A stretch of DNA of 64,000 bases from Actinernus sp. WN-2022. Taxonomy: Eukaryota; Cnidaria; Anthozoa; Actiniaria; Actinernidae. Each line of letters begins with the position of its first letter. Within the stretch, counting starts at the first letter, position 1. Position numbers and translations under genes: made by a program. Under the pieces are notes generated by a model. It was not told where the DNA came from and made no database searches. It was given only the letters and a program-made list of their open reading frames with translations. Below are positions 1 to 10,000 of the stretch, in pieces. The DNA lies in the NCBI GenBank assembly GCA_030867875.1, contig JAOWCC010000577.1, positions 1,442,660 to 1,506,659 on the forward strand. Reading direction: 5' to 3'.

Positions 1-2
1 TG

Positions 3-545
3 AAGAAAAAAAAAGTTATTATTCAGCGAAGTGAAGCTGGAAACCATCGAGCACAGGCATTTGTTGAGAGAACTAACCGGACTCTATCTGAGAAACTATT
101 TAGTCATCAGTATGCGCAAGAGATGCTGGCTGAAGGTAGGTCGACAGAGTGGGTGGAGCGGTTACCTGCTGTTCTGAAAGCTATGAATAGCGAGCGCACA
201 CGCATAACGGGAAAAGAACCTAGTAAGGCTATTGAGTCTGAAGAGGTCACGATTAGCAATGCAAACTATAAACGACCTGTCGGGCTTGATGAGGTGAGAT
301 TACCCCCGTTTGTGCGAGTTCGCTACCTGTATGCTCAAGGTGAAGATGAAGGCGGTGAGCGACGTCGTGCAACGGATCCGATTTGGAGTATGGAAGTGTA
401 CGATCTTTCTCGCAGTATTGTTTCATCGGGACAGCCTGTGTTGTATTATCTATCGGAAGGTGCACCGAAACGGGGTTTTGTTAGGGAGGAGCTGCAGGTC
501 GTGCTGGAGGATATGGAATTACCACCGGATAACGTTCTAAAATGA
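3..545 (+). CDS. Polinton 1 integrase, C-terminal part (5' end outside window)
   Basis: The frame is open from base 3 to the TGA at 543-545, so the gene starts upstream of the window. It encodes the C-terminal half of a retroviral-type (rve) DDE integrase of the kind carried by Polinton/Maverick elements. The stretch AFVERTNRTLSEKLF (about 63-107) carries the third catalytic acid, Glu. The blocks VRVRYLY, RRRATDPIWS and KRGFVREEL match the C-terminal domain usual in Polinton integrases. It has no chromodomain, unlike the integrase at 39466-40587. It converges on the polymerase gene, with about 100 bases of antisense overlap. The two upstream catalytic Asp residues cannot be seen. Confidence 0.85.
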   Translation, partial: KKKKVIIQRSEAGNHRAQAFVERTNRTLSEKLFSHQYAQEMLAEGRSTEWVERLPAVLKAMNSERTRITGKEPSKAIESEEVTISNANYKRPVGLDEVRLPPFVRVRYLYAQGEDEGGERRRATDPIWSMEVYDLSRSIVSSGQPVLYYLSEGAPKRGFVREELQVVLEDMELPPDNVLK

Positions 546-2200
546 CCATACGCGAGGGTGTGTATACCATCGTCTTGGATAATCCTCTTGTCGTCTTCGC
601 GGGATAGTGCCACTTTATTCACCTCTTCAGTGTAGATGTCGTGGTGGTGGCTCCTAATGATATTCATCTTTCTCATCTGTGCCTTCCCACTGAATAGACA
701 GTCTTTGTAATCTTGGAAGGTGATGTCCTTCTTAACCACTGCTTTCTTCACTCCCTTACATCTCTTTTCCTCCTTCTCATCAATTCTATATGAGTAAAGT
801 TTTGCTCTCAGTCCTACAAATTCTGTGATCTGTTGTCCACCAGCCTCGTCTTTGAACATACCAATTACCTTTTTGTTGAGTCCTGCTTGTATGCCAGAAG
901 GATGGTCGCTTGGATAGTTACTCGTATCGAACTTGGATTCTATATCGGGGCTGATATTGCTATAGAAATCTTCTGTTTCTATCTCATACATCAGCGAATC
1001 CGTGTCGGTAAAAAGCAGCTTGGCTTTTTCATCATATTTTGGTTTTATGTAGTCGTAATGGAAGTCATACATGAGCGTTTTACTTAGGTCAAGGATAGAC
1101 GCGCCTAAGTAAACAGGTTTATCAAAGACTAACTTTGTTTTCTTCATGTGTACGGCGACTAGGTTCTCAGAGAAAATGGTTCTATGTTGATAGTTAGGTT
1201 TGGCGATCAGCTTCTTCGCATCTTTCTCAGATGTTATTAGACGAATGTCCACCCTGTTTCTTATGTTCTCCATAGTCTTTCCGAAGACGGAGTTGTTCAT
1301 CAGCTTGAAGAAATCTTTCTCAAAGTCATTGGTCGCCTTTGCTCGTAGATTGGTATTCAGATCGATGTACTTCTTCAACCAGGCACCCTCCTCAAAGCTT
1401 ATGCCTTGGTGAATCTTCGTAATTTTTAGACCTAATCTCTCGTACAGTTTCAATGCTTCATGGTGGACAACGTATTTCGTTTTGTTGCGAAGGGTGGGTA
1501 TTAATTTCTCAACCTTATTGACCGTGATTCGTTCCGGGGCGAGTGGGTAATCGCTATGAAGGTCGTGAAGGTGATGTGGATACTCTAAATCCACTTCAAG
1601 AATACATGGATAATCTTTCCACCGCTGTAGCTGCGTCTTATTCATCCATTTAAAACCACGTGTGGGTAAGGGTTTGCTCATCGCCCAACCGTAAAGGTTG
1701 TTGGCATCGAGGTAGGTGATGTATTTTATGGGTAGTAAAGGATCGTATTCTGACATGTAGGGATTGTTGGCTTTGCCGTAGCGTGTAGAGATCATGGACA
1801 CGCCACCTCGAATACCTTTCTCGAACATGAGTAACATATCGGGGTCACTCAACAGCTCTAGCTCCACTTTAGTAAGTTTTAAGGCTGCATCCCACGCTAG
1901 CCCGGGTGAGGTATAATACCAAGCAGGATCGAGTTCGTAGTTCTCCAAACATACGTCTCTGAAGTTCTCAAACACATCCACGAGTAGAAGGACGTCGGAT
2001 TCAAGGTATAAGTCGTGGTACTGCCTCATAGATCCTATATTAAATTCCTTCCAAACGGTCTGAGCATGCTCGTAATCTTCATCAGAGATGTTTGCGTCAT
2101 TTAGCTTTGAGTAGAATTCTTCTTTTTGAGGGAGTTCTGTTTCGTTTAGTTTTTCTAAGCAGTTGACGTAATCATACGGGTAGATACCCTTTCTTAACAA
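446..2200 (-). CDS. Polinton 1 DNA polymerase B, C-terminal (polymerase) half, separated by a frameshift
   Basis: This open frame holds the polymerase palm motifs of a protein-primed-type family B polymerase: motif A YLDANNLYGWAM (near 1715-1680), motif B NSVFGKTMENIRNR (near 1300-1258) and motif C FTDTDSLMYE (near 1012-983). Catalytic Asp residues are present in A and C. The residues just upstream of the first Met also read as polymerase, so this is not a true start. It continues the frame at 2233-4311 and is split from it at a 9-T tract (about 2247-2255). The true end is probably soon after IHTLAYGH; the last ~30 residues read antisense through the integrase tail. Confidence 0.88.
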   Translation of the reverse strand: MLRKGIYPYDYVNCLEKLNETELPQKEEFYSKLNDANISDEDYEHAQTVWKEFNIGSMRQYHDLYLESDVLLLVDVFENFRDVCLENYELDPAWYYTSPGLAWDAALKLTKVELELLSDPDMLLMFEKGIRGGVSMISTRYGKANNPYMSEYDPLLPIKYITYLDANNLYGWAMSKPLPTRGFKWMNKTQLQRWKDYPCILEVDLEYPHHLHDLHSDYPLAPERITVNKVEKLIPTLRNKTKYVVHHEALKLYERLGLKITKIHQGISFEEGAWLKKYIDLNTNLRAKATNDFEKDFFKLMNNSVFGKTMENIRNRVDIRLITSEKDAKKLIAKPNYQHRTIFSENLVAVHMKKTKLVFDKPVYLGASILDLSKTLMYDFHYDYIKPKYDEKAKLLFTDTDSLMYEIETEDFYSNISPDIESKFDTSNYPSDHPSGIQAGLNKKVIGMFKDEAGGQQITEFVGLRAKLYSYRIDEKEEKRCKGVKKAVVKKDITFQDYKDCLFSGKAQMRKMNIIRSHHHDIYTEEVNKVALSREDDKRIIQDDGIHTLAYGHFRTLSGGNSISSSTTCSSSLTKPRFGAPSDR

Positions 2201-2232
2201 GAGATCCAGCTGCTTACCCCCGTAATACCTTT

Positions 2233-4311
2233 TCAGATTTTTGAAGTTTTTTTTTGCTCGAGATTATTTGTAAGGTTCGCTAGACTGGACGCCATAAACT
2301 TAAAACTATCGAGAAATCGAATATCTCTCTTTACTGCCACCTCTTTTCCTTCTTTGTTGATAACTTTATCAACAACTATCTGCTTTGTAAAAGAGATGTA
2401 CTTCTCTTCATTGTTTGGGATGCAATTTATCTTACCATCAGAAACACCTAGCTTCTTGATGAAAAGATGTGCATCGTATCCAGAGAGATTGTGAAAGATG
2501 ACAGGGAAGAACTTTGGCACTTTATAATCGAGATTACATTGATTGTGTGCGGCTCCTCTGAACTTCCCTGTAAGATGACAGTGATCACGAACCTTATCAT
2601 CGAGAAGTTCCTTAGTGCAGATGTGACAATGAGTGGTGTTGTCAAATAATTCCCTTTCTTTTTCATTATATACCATCTTTTTAGGGAATTTAAATTTGTG
2701 ATAGATTTGTTTAATGTTTTTCTCAAGCGTATCCACAAATATTTGTGAAACGTCATCGTCTTCAGATTCTTTAGTAAAAATGACGGGTTCCTGTGAGTAA
2801 ACTTCATCGTCAAAACATTTAAGATAGTAGCAGAACCCAGACGGTGTGTGTTTTTGATATTGCTTCGTGTAGCTTTTGCTTTCATCAGGATTACATGTTT
2901 CTATTTTTTCTGTGAAGGATTCAAAATCGGCATAGATGACAAACGGGACTCGCATGCTTCTATTATAGTTCTTAAACCGTAGCATAGTACCCTGTTCGGG
3001 TAGTACTATTTTGATGGCTTCGTGGTTTGAACAGTATTCTAAATGCTTTTCCAATGAGGTATTTATTTGGAATGAGTTGAGACATCTATGGCAAAAGTGC
3101 CTTACGTGCTGTTTGTTATTCACCTGTGAAGATAATAGCCTACTCATATTCTTAATCCAACAGTAGTGATTAGTTTCATCGTTCGATATCAAGAGTAAGT
3201 TGAGCACAGGATCGTTTTCACATTTACTAACTCTTAGAGGATAAACATCTCCTCCTTCATGCCCATAAACATTAATGGCGTAGGGATTCTTCTTTTCAAA
3301 TCGATCCATCTGTTTCAGTGACACTGGGAACTCGATATTAGTCCAGTCAAATTTCTCAGAGTTTTCCCTCATTTTACCATTTAGGCGTTCTGGATGAACG
3401 GTTTGTGGATATATCGCAGAGGTTACTGCCCATTTGAAACATTCGTGGTCCTTTTCGTTCTTAACGTTAACTATAGCTTTCTTGGAAGCTAACTTTTGTG
3501 GAAGAGGAATATAGGAGCTTCCAGAAAGCGGTTGAAAATTATCAATATTTATATCAAAGTGTTCGACTCCATTAAACCGCCACCCGGAACCTTGATTCTG
3601 GTATTGATCAATTAATTCGAGTAAACGGCTAGTCATGTCATTGAAAGTTTCAGAGAGTTCGGTTGACTCGGTGATGGTTTCTACAGCAGAATGAAAGTAG
3701 CCTGAATTTTCATCAATCTCCCTAGTAGCAGGATTCTCTTTTATGAACTTACAGGTAAAGGTAAACTTTAGTTTGATCGGTTTCTTTTGTTGATTAATAA
3801 GATTAACTACTTTTGGTTTAATATTGGTGATAAACGTCTTGGGATCATACCCTTTCTGTCCATCGATTCTGTGAGTATTTAGAAACCCTTTTAAAGCTGT
3901 TTTCTGCTCATGAGGGCTAAATTTATCGAGCTTAGAGTAGAAAGTTTTAATTTTCTCATTCAAAGCCTCAACGTGTTTATTTACGGCCTTCTTAGCCGAT
4001 TCAGGAACGTAAGATAATAACCAGTCTGAAAATTTGTTAATTTCTCGATTTACAGAAGAAGCTGTCCTTTTAGCTAAGATTTTCAGAGAGGTTGGCTCAG
4101 GCTTTGGTTTAGCATAGGGGGTGGGTTTTAGAATCGGTACATTTATTTTAGGAACTGATTCGTCCAATATATTATCTAGTTTAAAGTCTTGTGTTCCATC
4201 ACCTAAACCTAAAGCTCGAATGAGTTCCGGTTTCCTCAGTTGATAATATTTAGGAATGCCTCGCTCCTTGGCAAGAGCTTTCAACTCTTTCACTGTCTTT
4301 TTGTGATCCAT
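2233..4311 (-). CDS. Polinton 1 DNA polymerase B, N-terminal and exonuclease half
   Basis: The ATG at 4311-4309 is chosen because the longer frame from 4326 begins with TTG. The N-terminus (about residues 1-40) looks like a SAP DNA-binding helix pair (KELKALAKERGIPKYYQL). Further on come a zinc-binding stretch (FCHRCLNSF... and HCHICTKEL...HCHLTGKFRG), exonuclease motif I FVIYADFESF (near 2940) and motif II FHNLSGYDAHLF (near 2500-2465). The frame ends in the homopolymer at 2247-2255, beyond which polymerase sequence resumes in another frame. One indel therefore breaks the gene, as a mutation or a sequencing error at a homopolymer. The polymerase would copy the element from protein-primed ends (family knowledge). 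Confidence 0.88.
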   Translation of the reverse strand: MDHKKTVKELKALAKERGIPKYYQLRKPELIRALGLGDGTQDFKLDNILDESVPKINVPILKPTPYAKPKPEPTSLKILAKRTASSVNREINKFSDWLLSYVPESAKKAVNKHVEALNEKIKTFYSKLDKFSPHEQKTALKGFLNTHRIDGQKGYDPKTFITNIKPKVVNLINQQKKPIKLKFTFTCKFIKENPATREIDENSGYFHSAVETITESTELSETFNDMTSRLLELIDQYQNQGSGWRFNGVEHFDINIDNFQPLSGSSYIPLPQKLASKKAIVNVKNEKDHECFKWAVTSAIYPQTVHPERLNGKMRENSEKFDWTNIEFPVSLKQMDRFEKKNPYAINVYGHEGGDVYPLRVSKCENDPVLNLLLISNDETNHYCWIKNMSRLLSSQVNNKQHVRHFCHRCLNSFQINTSLEKHLEYCSNHEAIKIVLPEQGTMLRFKNYNRSMRVPFVIYADFESFTEKIETCNPDESKSYTKQYQKHTPSGFCYYLKCFDDEVYSQEPVIFTKESEDDDVSQIFVDTLEKNIKQIYHKFKFPKKMVYNEKERELFDNTTHCHICTKELLDDKVRDHCHLTGKFRGAAHNQCNLDYKVPKFFPVIFHNLSGYDAHLFIKKLGVSDGKINCIPNNEEKYISFTKQIVVDKVINKEGKEVAVKRDIRFLDSFKFMASSLANLTNNLEQKKTSKI

Positions 4312-4379
4312 ATTTATTTTATACAATATTATGTTTCTTTAAGTTAATTTTTTTTTTCCGAGCAAAGCACATTTGTGAC

Positions 4380-4388
4380 GTTATATAA
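4380..4388 (-). promoter_or_regulatory. TATA-like box of Polinton 1 polymerase gene
   Basis: On the minus strand the sequence reads TTATATAAC about 70 bases upstream of the ATG at 4311. This spacing suits a TATA box with a short 5' leader. Confidence 0.4.
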
Positions 4389-4410
4389 TCTCACTCGTCG
4401 ATCCAGAAAA

Positions 4411-4442
4411 CCGCTTTAATCCGCTTTAATCCGGTTTAATCC
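4411..4442. repeat. Short 10-bp direct repeat, three units
   Basis: Units of GCTTTAATCC (third copy GGTTTAATCC) follow one another between the polymerase gene and the rightward small gene. Their function is unknown. Confidence 0.5.
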
Positions 4443-4544
4443 TCTTTTTATCAAAAAGTCACATCATTATTATTATTATTATTTTTATTGTCCCAGAATC
4501 GGCCTTTTACTACTACTAAAGTATCTAAACATGAGAAAACCACT

Positions 4545-4796
4545 ATGTTGGCTAGAGCGAAAATTAATACGATTCGTGATCTAGTATCGAAGGCCTTGCG
4601 CGATGAAAACATATCTGACTCTGAATACAGTCTCATCCTCGCTGAAGCAAATAAATACGAGATTATGAGGTCTGAAATTCGCCGCAAGACTTCGACGGCA
4701 GCGGGCGGTGAAAAAAACATGAAACAAATTCGAGCCGAACTCAAGCAAGAAGTGCAAAAGGAAATGCGAGCACAACTTGGCAGTCTAGTGGGATAA
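4545..4796 (+). CDS. Small helical/coiled-coil protein of Polinton 1 (possible last exon)
   Basis: I do not recognise a named family. The ATG at 4545 is the first in this frame, but the frame is open further left to a pyrimidine-rich stretch ending TCCCAG at about 4496. That resembles a 3' splice site, so this may be the last exon of a spliced gene. The product is mostly helical and charged: LARAKINTIRDLVSKALRD, an acidic stretch, then KQIRAELKQEVQKEMRAQL. Similar short segments (alternating hydrophobic residues after KHEKTTML) are, as I recall, common in cnidarian Polinton-like repeats, which is weak support. It is transcribed away from the polymerase gene. Confidence 0.45.
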   Translation: MLARAKINTIRDLVSKALRDENISDSEYSLILAEANKYEIMRSEIRRKTSTAAGGEKNMKQIRAELKQEVQKEMRAQLGSLVG

Positions 4797-5228
4797 AAAT
4801 CAAAATGTCCTATGAGAGGAACAAACATGGGTTTTACTTTCACTTTGCTAAGAGCAGTCTTTGCTAATAGCAAAATCGTCGGAACGGTGGCAGCTGCTAA
4901 TTCGTATGTCTGGTTCGTATGCAAATTTCGAGACAACGGGTGGCGATTGTCTGTGGATTTTTTATTTCAAAGTTTCAATCTCGAATTTTCTTATTCACAT
5001 TCCTATCGCGTCGATCCGCCCCTGTTTTACTCGTTCAAGCAAAATTGGGGCGCTAAGGCATTTCTGGGTCGCTCAGGAATTTTAGGAGGAACTTAGGAAT
5101 GTATATATCTTAGTACCCTTGGCTAGCAAGCTGTCAGAATGAGTTTTTTCGGGCTCTGAGCGTATTCTAATTTCAGTCAACGCTAGAGCTATTTTAGCCG
5201 TCTACGTAATTATTACATCAGCTTCGCC
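4797..5228. other. Intergenic stretch of Polinton 1, no supported gene
   Basis: Open frames here have no recognisable domain and unremarkable codon use. I see no repeat or RNA structure. Confidence 0.4.
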
Positions 5229-5236
5229 TTATATAG
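5229..5236 (+). promoter_or_regulatory. TATA-like box before the 90-aa basic coiled-coil gene
   Basis: CTTATATAG lies about 55-60 bases before the ATG at 5290. Together with the AATAAA at 5591 it frames a compact transcription unit. Confidence 0.45.
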
Positions 5237-5289
5237 CTGAGGTTCTACCGGCTTCGTCAGACGTATTCTCAGCAGTAAGATCGAGTGAC

Positions 5290-5562
5290 ATGGAAGGAGA
5301 TCAGCCAAGAAAACTTGTCCATCCGTTTCTTGAGAGACTTGCCAGGGAAACTAAAGTTTCAAAATCACAAGTCGGGGTAAAGCTTTACAGAAAAAAAGCG
5401 GAGAGATCTCGCTTGTTACGGCAGCGAAGAAAACTACGAGAAAGACTCAGAGCCCTGGTAAAAGACCTAGAGACGAAGGAAGCCGAAGTACAGATCGTGG
5501 AACAAGACATTCAGCTGCTAGGAATTGCTGTCAACGAGGGGACTGATGATGAAGATGACTAA
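5290..5562 (+). CDS. Small basic coiled-coil protein (bZIP-like composition)
   Basis: This is a 90-residue protein of unknown family. Residues about 25-50 are strongly basic (KKAERSRLLRQRRKLRERL) and run into a heptad-like region (LRALVKDLETKEAEVQIVEQ), followed by an acidic tail (GTDDEDD). A basic segment joined to a coiled coil suggests a dimeric nucleic-acid binder, but the Asn...Arg signature of true bZIP basic regions is not evident. The gene has its own TATA-like box upstream and a polyadenylation signal 28 bases downstream, which argues that it is real. It probably belongs to Polinton 1 because it lies inside that element's candidate right end. Confidence 0.55.
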   Translation: MEGDQPRKLVHPFLERLARETKVSKSQVGVKLYRKKAERSRLLRQRRKLRERLRALVKDLETKEAEVQIVEQDIQLLGIAVNEGTDDEDD

Positions 5563-5590
5563 GCACTATCTAGATGATCCTTCGTGTAGG

Positions 5591-5596
5591 AATAAA
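5591..5596 (+). terminator. Polyadenylation signal AATAAA
   Basis: Canonical AATAAA lies 28 bases after the stop of the 90-aa gene. Confidence 0.5.
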
Positions 5597-5879
5597 ACAC
5601 CCGCGACAGGGGTATGGCTAAAACGATCCTTCTCTGATCTGGTGTCGGTGTTGCTTACAGCACTCGAATAAACAACTCTTACCATAAATAGTTGTCCTGC
5701 CTATTGTTAACCATCGGCACTGATTTTGTCCTCGCATCTTATGGCTGATAATATAACGGTAACATTTTCTCTAATTGGGGTTTATTAATGGTTGCATAAA
5801 ATTGGCTTGGGATTTATTAATGGTTGCATTAAATGTAGTTGGCGATGGTTCTTACTGGGGAATAAATGGGGCTTATATA

Positions 5880-6235
5880 AGGTACATTTTGACGATTTTT
5901 CGACGATCAAAAGCAGTTAAAATCGGTTAAAAGCAAGCGGTGTAGAAAAGCGGTTTAAAGCAAGCGGCGTATAGTTCTTCCTGGGGGAATCAGGAGGGCT
6001 TGTATAAGGAACAAATTTCAACGATTTTTTCCTGGAGTAGGGATATACGATGGGAGAAAAAAGGCTTAAATAAGGATGTGAATTAGAACCGCCCCGATTT
6101 TCGACTATCAAAGCGGTTAAAAGCAGGCGGTGTAATGGTTCTTATATAAGGAACAAATTTCAACGATTTTTTCGCGGAGTAGGGATATACGATGGGAGAA
6201 AAAGGCTAAATAAGGATGTGAATTAGAACCCCCAT
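5880..6235. repeat. Degenerate direct repeats near the right end of Polinton 1
   Basis: Blocks containing AAGCGGTTAAAAGCA, ATAAGGAACAAATTTCAACG and GTAGGGATATACGATGGGAG occur two to three times. Each block also carries a TATATAAGG-type box. The arrangement resembles a promoter-bearing subterminal repeat region. No gene is supported here. Confidence 0.6.
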
Positions 6236-6248
6236 TGTATATACTACT
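6231..6248. repeat. Candidate right terminus of Polinton 1 (...TATACTACT)
   Basis: The sequence CATTGTATATACTACT ends at 6248. Its reverse complement starts AGTAGTATA, the same start as the TIR of the Maverick at 21598 (AGTAGTATAGG) and close to that of the palindromic element at 16831 (AGTAGTGGG). The partner TIR would lie left of the window, so the assignment is inferred. Confidence 0.45.
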
Positions 6249-6589
6249 CATACGCGACAAGGTGTTGGAATCCGCCTTCCCTGCCTTATTTTATATAAAT
6301 GGGTCCTACAATATGTGCCTATGCACGACTTGCTGCAGAATGCTTGCTCTCCGACCTTTAACCAACTACATAAATTCTCGCCGCGCATGTTTCTTTCATA
6401 CAATTCTGCGTAGGTATTTCAGATATGCATTAAGATTACATATCTCTAATTGAAAAATTATAAATTTTCTGAGGTAGGTGGGCCATCTGTGGGAGCTACT
6501 ACGCAGCCGCGGGGGGCTTATATGGGGAAGCGAATTGGAATAATAAAATTTTTGTGTGTGGTGGTCCTTAGCGGGGGGATAATGGGGGC

Positions 6590-6632
6590 TTATATAAGGA
6601 TGTGGCCCAGAACCGGCATTGTATATACTACT
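6590..6632. repeat. Second copy of the Polinton-type terminus
   Basis: TTATATAAGGATGTG...CATTGTATATACTACT recurs and ends at 6632, almost matching 6205-6248. It may be a remnant of another insertion, or the true end with 6249-6632 being a terminal duplication. Confidence 0.4.
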
Positions 6633-6719
6633 CTGGCTCTTTCTTTTTTTCCTTTACTTTTCTATATTTCATTTTTATTCTGGTTTGGAAAAAGAAAGCT
6701 GAGGGTTGTTACCTTAGGG

Positions 6720-6880
6720 AAGGTGGGGGGGGGGGGGATTAGGCTACGCCCCTGTGTACATCTAGTCATAGGGAAGGGAGGAGGTTAGGCTGTGTACAGG
6801 TAGTCATAGGGAAGGGGGAGGTTAGGCTGTGTACATGGGGGAGGTTAGGGTGTGTTCATCTAGCCATAAAATAAATAAAA
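6720..6880. repeat. G-rich minisatellite-like repeats
   Basis: Units around GGGGGAGGTTAGGCTGTGTACAT (split copies, several variants) recur three to four times after a run of G. The motif GGCTGTGTACATCTAGT appears once more at about 8381, on the far side of the LINE. This suggests later insertions split a single block. Confidence 0.5.
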
Positions 6881-6944
6881 TAAATATTTTATTTGTTATA
6901 GCAGGCTGAGTATTACAGCTTAAAGTTGGTGGGGCCCTGCTTTT

Positions 6945-7170
6945 ACCCCTCACACACTCCCCACTACATTAACTGTGTTGGACACACTACACTCGACCCA
7001 CGGTTGATTTTTACGGAGGGAGGAAAACCGGAGAACCCGGAGAAAAACCCTCGAATGCAGATAAGGAATCAACAACAAACCTAACTCACATACGGTGCCC
7101 GAGCCGGGAATCGAACCTGGGACCGCAGCGGTGAGAGGCGAATGGTTTACCACTGCGCCAACCTGCATCC
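6945..7170 (-). mobile_element. tRNA-derived SINE
   Basis: On the minus strand from 7170 there is a tRNA-like head with A box TGGCGCAGTGG and B box GGTTCGATTCC at normal spacing. A body with CTCCGGTTTTCCTCCCTCC follows, as in other SINEs here (50449 and the fragment at 51430). It is a Pol III-type retroposon and does not code for protein. Confidence 0.75.
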
Positions 7171-7439
7171 CAAAGATAAGAATAAAATAGCCATAATGAT
7201 TTCCATCGAATACTAATAATTCTAATGACACTAATAATACGCGAATAATACCATAATAGTACTAGAAACTAAACTATATATACGATCAAACAAACTAAAA
7301 ATCATGTTTTACAAAGACGCCGTGTTTATCATCCTGAAAGTCATGGCAAATTATTTGAGACATAAAGTCTATCAGCGACGATGCCTGTCTTAGGTTTTGG
7401 GGTAAACTGTTCCACATGCAGCACCGCTCCGCTATAACT

Positions 7440-8395
7440 AATAATAATAATAATTTATTGTAATAAGTAATATACAGAAACTTCTTTTGTAATAGTCTGT
7501 GTGCGGGAGCGGTACTGCCAGTATATTTTCTGAATTTCTTAGACTATAATGTGTTATTTCAGATCTATTAATAAATTTTGAGCTCAAATACTCCGGGGTT
7601 TCATTATGCAAAGCTTAAAACACCAACATTGATTTATCTACTTTACGTTGATGATCAAGCTTTTTCCAATTTAGAGACCTAAATAACTCTTTGGCGCCAG
7701 CATCGTAACTTGAAAAGGTTACTATGCGCGCGGCACGGTTTTGGAGCTTTTTAGAAAGGCCTTTGTTACAGTTTCCCCACACTACACTGCAGTAATTAAA
7801 GTGCGGTTGAACTAAAGCATTGTAAACCATAAGAAGTATTTCGCGGGGGACGAAGTCCCTTATGCGTTTAATTGCACTTATCGCAGAGGCAATTTTTTTC
7901 GATATCATATCAACGTGTTTCACCCAGTTCAGGTTTTGGGCTATCATCACACCAAGAGATTTTGAGACCGAAACCTGCTTAACAGGATTTTCATTTATTA
8001 TGATATTTGGAATCTCAGAAATCCTAGATAACCTCTGCCTTGAGCCAATGGGTAAAAACTCTGTCTTTTTCATATTTAATGTACGTTTATTGGCTGCAAG
8101 CCACACATGGATTTTGCTCAGATCGAAATTCAAATGTTCATTTATATCTTCAATGTCGTTGCTAGAATAAGTTATACTAGTATCATCGGCATACATTCTA
8201 GGTTCGGAGTGAGAAAGACAATTTGGCAGATCATTTATATATAAAAATAATAAGTGGCCCAAGATTGTTCACTGAGAGACTCCACTCCTAAAAAAAGTCT
8301 CGGCCGACTTACAGCTATTTACCATGCATGTTTGCATACGATCGCTCAAGTAGGAATTAAACCAGTCTTTTGTTTGGCCGGCTGTGTACATCTAG
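7440..8395 (-). mobile_element. 5'-truncated non-LTR retrotransposon (reverse transcriptase C-terminal part)
   Basis: The frame 7615-8262 encodes RT motifs YINDLPNCL and YADDTSI (the catalytic YxDD box), then the thumb and C-terminal region (SKSLGVMI, HFNYCSVVWG). A disrupted stretch just upstream (8262-8330) still reads as RT once frame changes are allowed. The element is therefore a dead 5'-truncated copy in the CR1/Rex-like range. It contains no endonuclease domain. Confidence 0.8.
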
Positions 8396-8448
8396 TATTG
8401 CATATCTTTTCAATCAAGCATTAAGGGATTTGGACTATAACTGTTTAA

Positions 8449-9137
8449 AGGGAAACTGAACCCTAAATCAACTCAACGACTATAGAAAGATGTAATTGAA
8501 AGTAAGTTCTGATATTTTATCGGCTCTGTGTTGCGCGTCGGAGAAAAGAAAATCTGAAAACCTTTTTCTCTTCAGATTTGTGACGTCAGGTGCGGGGAAT
8601 ATATGAGATTTGGCACGCTGTCCCATTGTTTACTTTGTGCTGGAGGTGTGTGATTGTTTTATGTGACGTACGATATGTACACTGAATAGGCGGTTTGCAC
8701 TCTTACGTCAGACAACTACCAGAATCCTTTGCGCTGATTCTTTGGACCCTTAAAAAAAAAAGTAAAGTCCTGTTTATTTAACGTCAGTAGCCTCTTCAGT
8801 CTATTGTTATCAACGAGGGCCGACGGCGCACAACGTTTCCCCCTTACTCTGTCAAATCTCCTGATTAAGGGAATTCAACTAAGTTATAAACAAGCTTTTC
8901 GGAACAGAGAAATGTCGATACGGATGCTGGCCGGGAATCCCCGCGCAGTGTGCCGTGCGCTAACACACTACGCCACAGAGCCGAAAAAGAATTGTATTCA
9001 AGTAACGTAATAGTGCAAACAATCGGACAATCGGCTATTTTTCGAACTTGAAAACTAATTTTCCCTTCGTAGACGCACAACACAGAGAAATAAAATGGCA
9101 AAACGTATTTCGTTGGGTTGATTTAGGGTTTAGTACC
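8449..9137. mobile_element. MITE with about 28-bp inverted ends
   Basis: The left end GGGAAACTGAACCCTAAATC (about 8450) is matched in inverse by GATTTAGGGTTTAGTACCC (ends about 9137). The interior is non-coding apart from a degenerate tRNA-like segment. Flanks are consistent with a TTA-type duplication, so a Harbinger-type origin is possible. Confidence 0.55.
8925..8990 (-). repeat. Degenerate tRNA-like SINE head
   Basis: The minus strand reads GGCTCTGTGGCGTAGTG followed by a weak B-box-like GGATTCCCGGCC. It looks like a decayed SINE head inside the MITE. Confidence 0.35.
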
Positions 9138-9238
9138 CGTTTATTAACTTCAGTTGATAAGTAAGCCATACAATAGTGCCGGTAACTTATTTCGTTTGAA
9201 TACATCTTTGTATAGTCGTTGGGTTGATTTAGGGTTTA

Positions 9239-9781
9239 TGCGGGTATCAGCGGCCATCCCGAGGGGGCGGCCCCCGGGCACCCAGGGGCATTTGTCACAG
9301 CAGCCATGACAAATACATGCTAAAACCCCTCGGGTGGAGCAGAAAATTGTGACAAAAAACCCCACCCCTGGGGCAACCTCGGCAACATCAGTTATAAGTA
9401 TTAGAAGCTAAACGTTTTAGAAGTGTCAAAAATCGTAATAGTTTTATACAAATATTATCCTTTATTTCTTTGTTCTGTCTTCCGACAGTGGATGGCTTAA
9501 TTTAATCTCTTAATTTGAATGATAATGATATGACTTACCTCAAGGACAAAGAAATCGAAGAACGTCGATCGCCGGATCGAGCGAGTCCTGTGGCGAAAAC
9601 CGCTGAACGTTGAGACAGCAGATTACGTGCACACCCCATGCGTATGTCCCTGGGGTATTTTGACGAAAACGCAAAAGCGCTCTAATGCCCCACGTGTGGG
9701 GCATGTTTTTGCTACAAATCCCCTGCTAAGCCCCTGGGTTGCCCGGTGGCCGCCCCCTCGGGATGGCCGCTGATACCCGCA
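9239..9781. mobile_element. Harbinger/PIF-type MITE with about 50-bp TIRs and TTA duplication
   Basis: The left end TGCGGGTATCAGCGGCCATC is mirrored at the right end (GATGGCCGCTGATACCCGCA), and pairing continues for about 50 bases with few mismatches. It is flanked by TTA at 9236-9238 and 9782-9784. A 3-bp TTA duplication is typical of PIF/Harbinger elements. It has no coding capacity. It split a second copy of the neighbouring MITE end (9216-9238 continuing at 9782). Confidence 0.75.
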
Positions 9782-10000
9782 TTAGTACCCGTTTAACTGA
9801 TTGTAGACAATTAACGTACAGTCGAACCTCCCCTCACGGACACCTCTATAATAAGGACACCTCCTTATTACGAACAGTTCTCTCTCTAGTATGTTATAGC
9901 TTAATCTTTCATGCCTTTACATACTTAGTACCTTTGATATAACAGATGTACAGTGATCCTACGTGAAATACTCTTTGCTGCCTTACTAGTAATTCCATAC

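Noticed and set aside
4451..4936. 161-residue minus-strand frame
   Set aside because: Overlaps the better supported plus-strand small gene, and its sequence is an ATT-microsatellite translation at one end.
6950..7231. 93-residue minus-strand frame over the SINE
   Set aside because: Translation of the tRNA-like head and body of a SINE.
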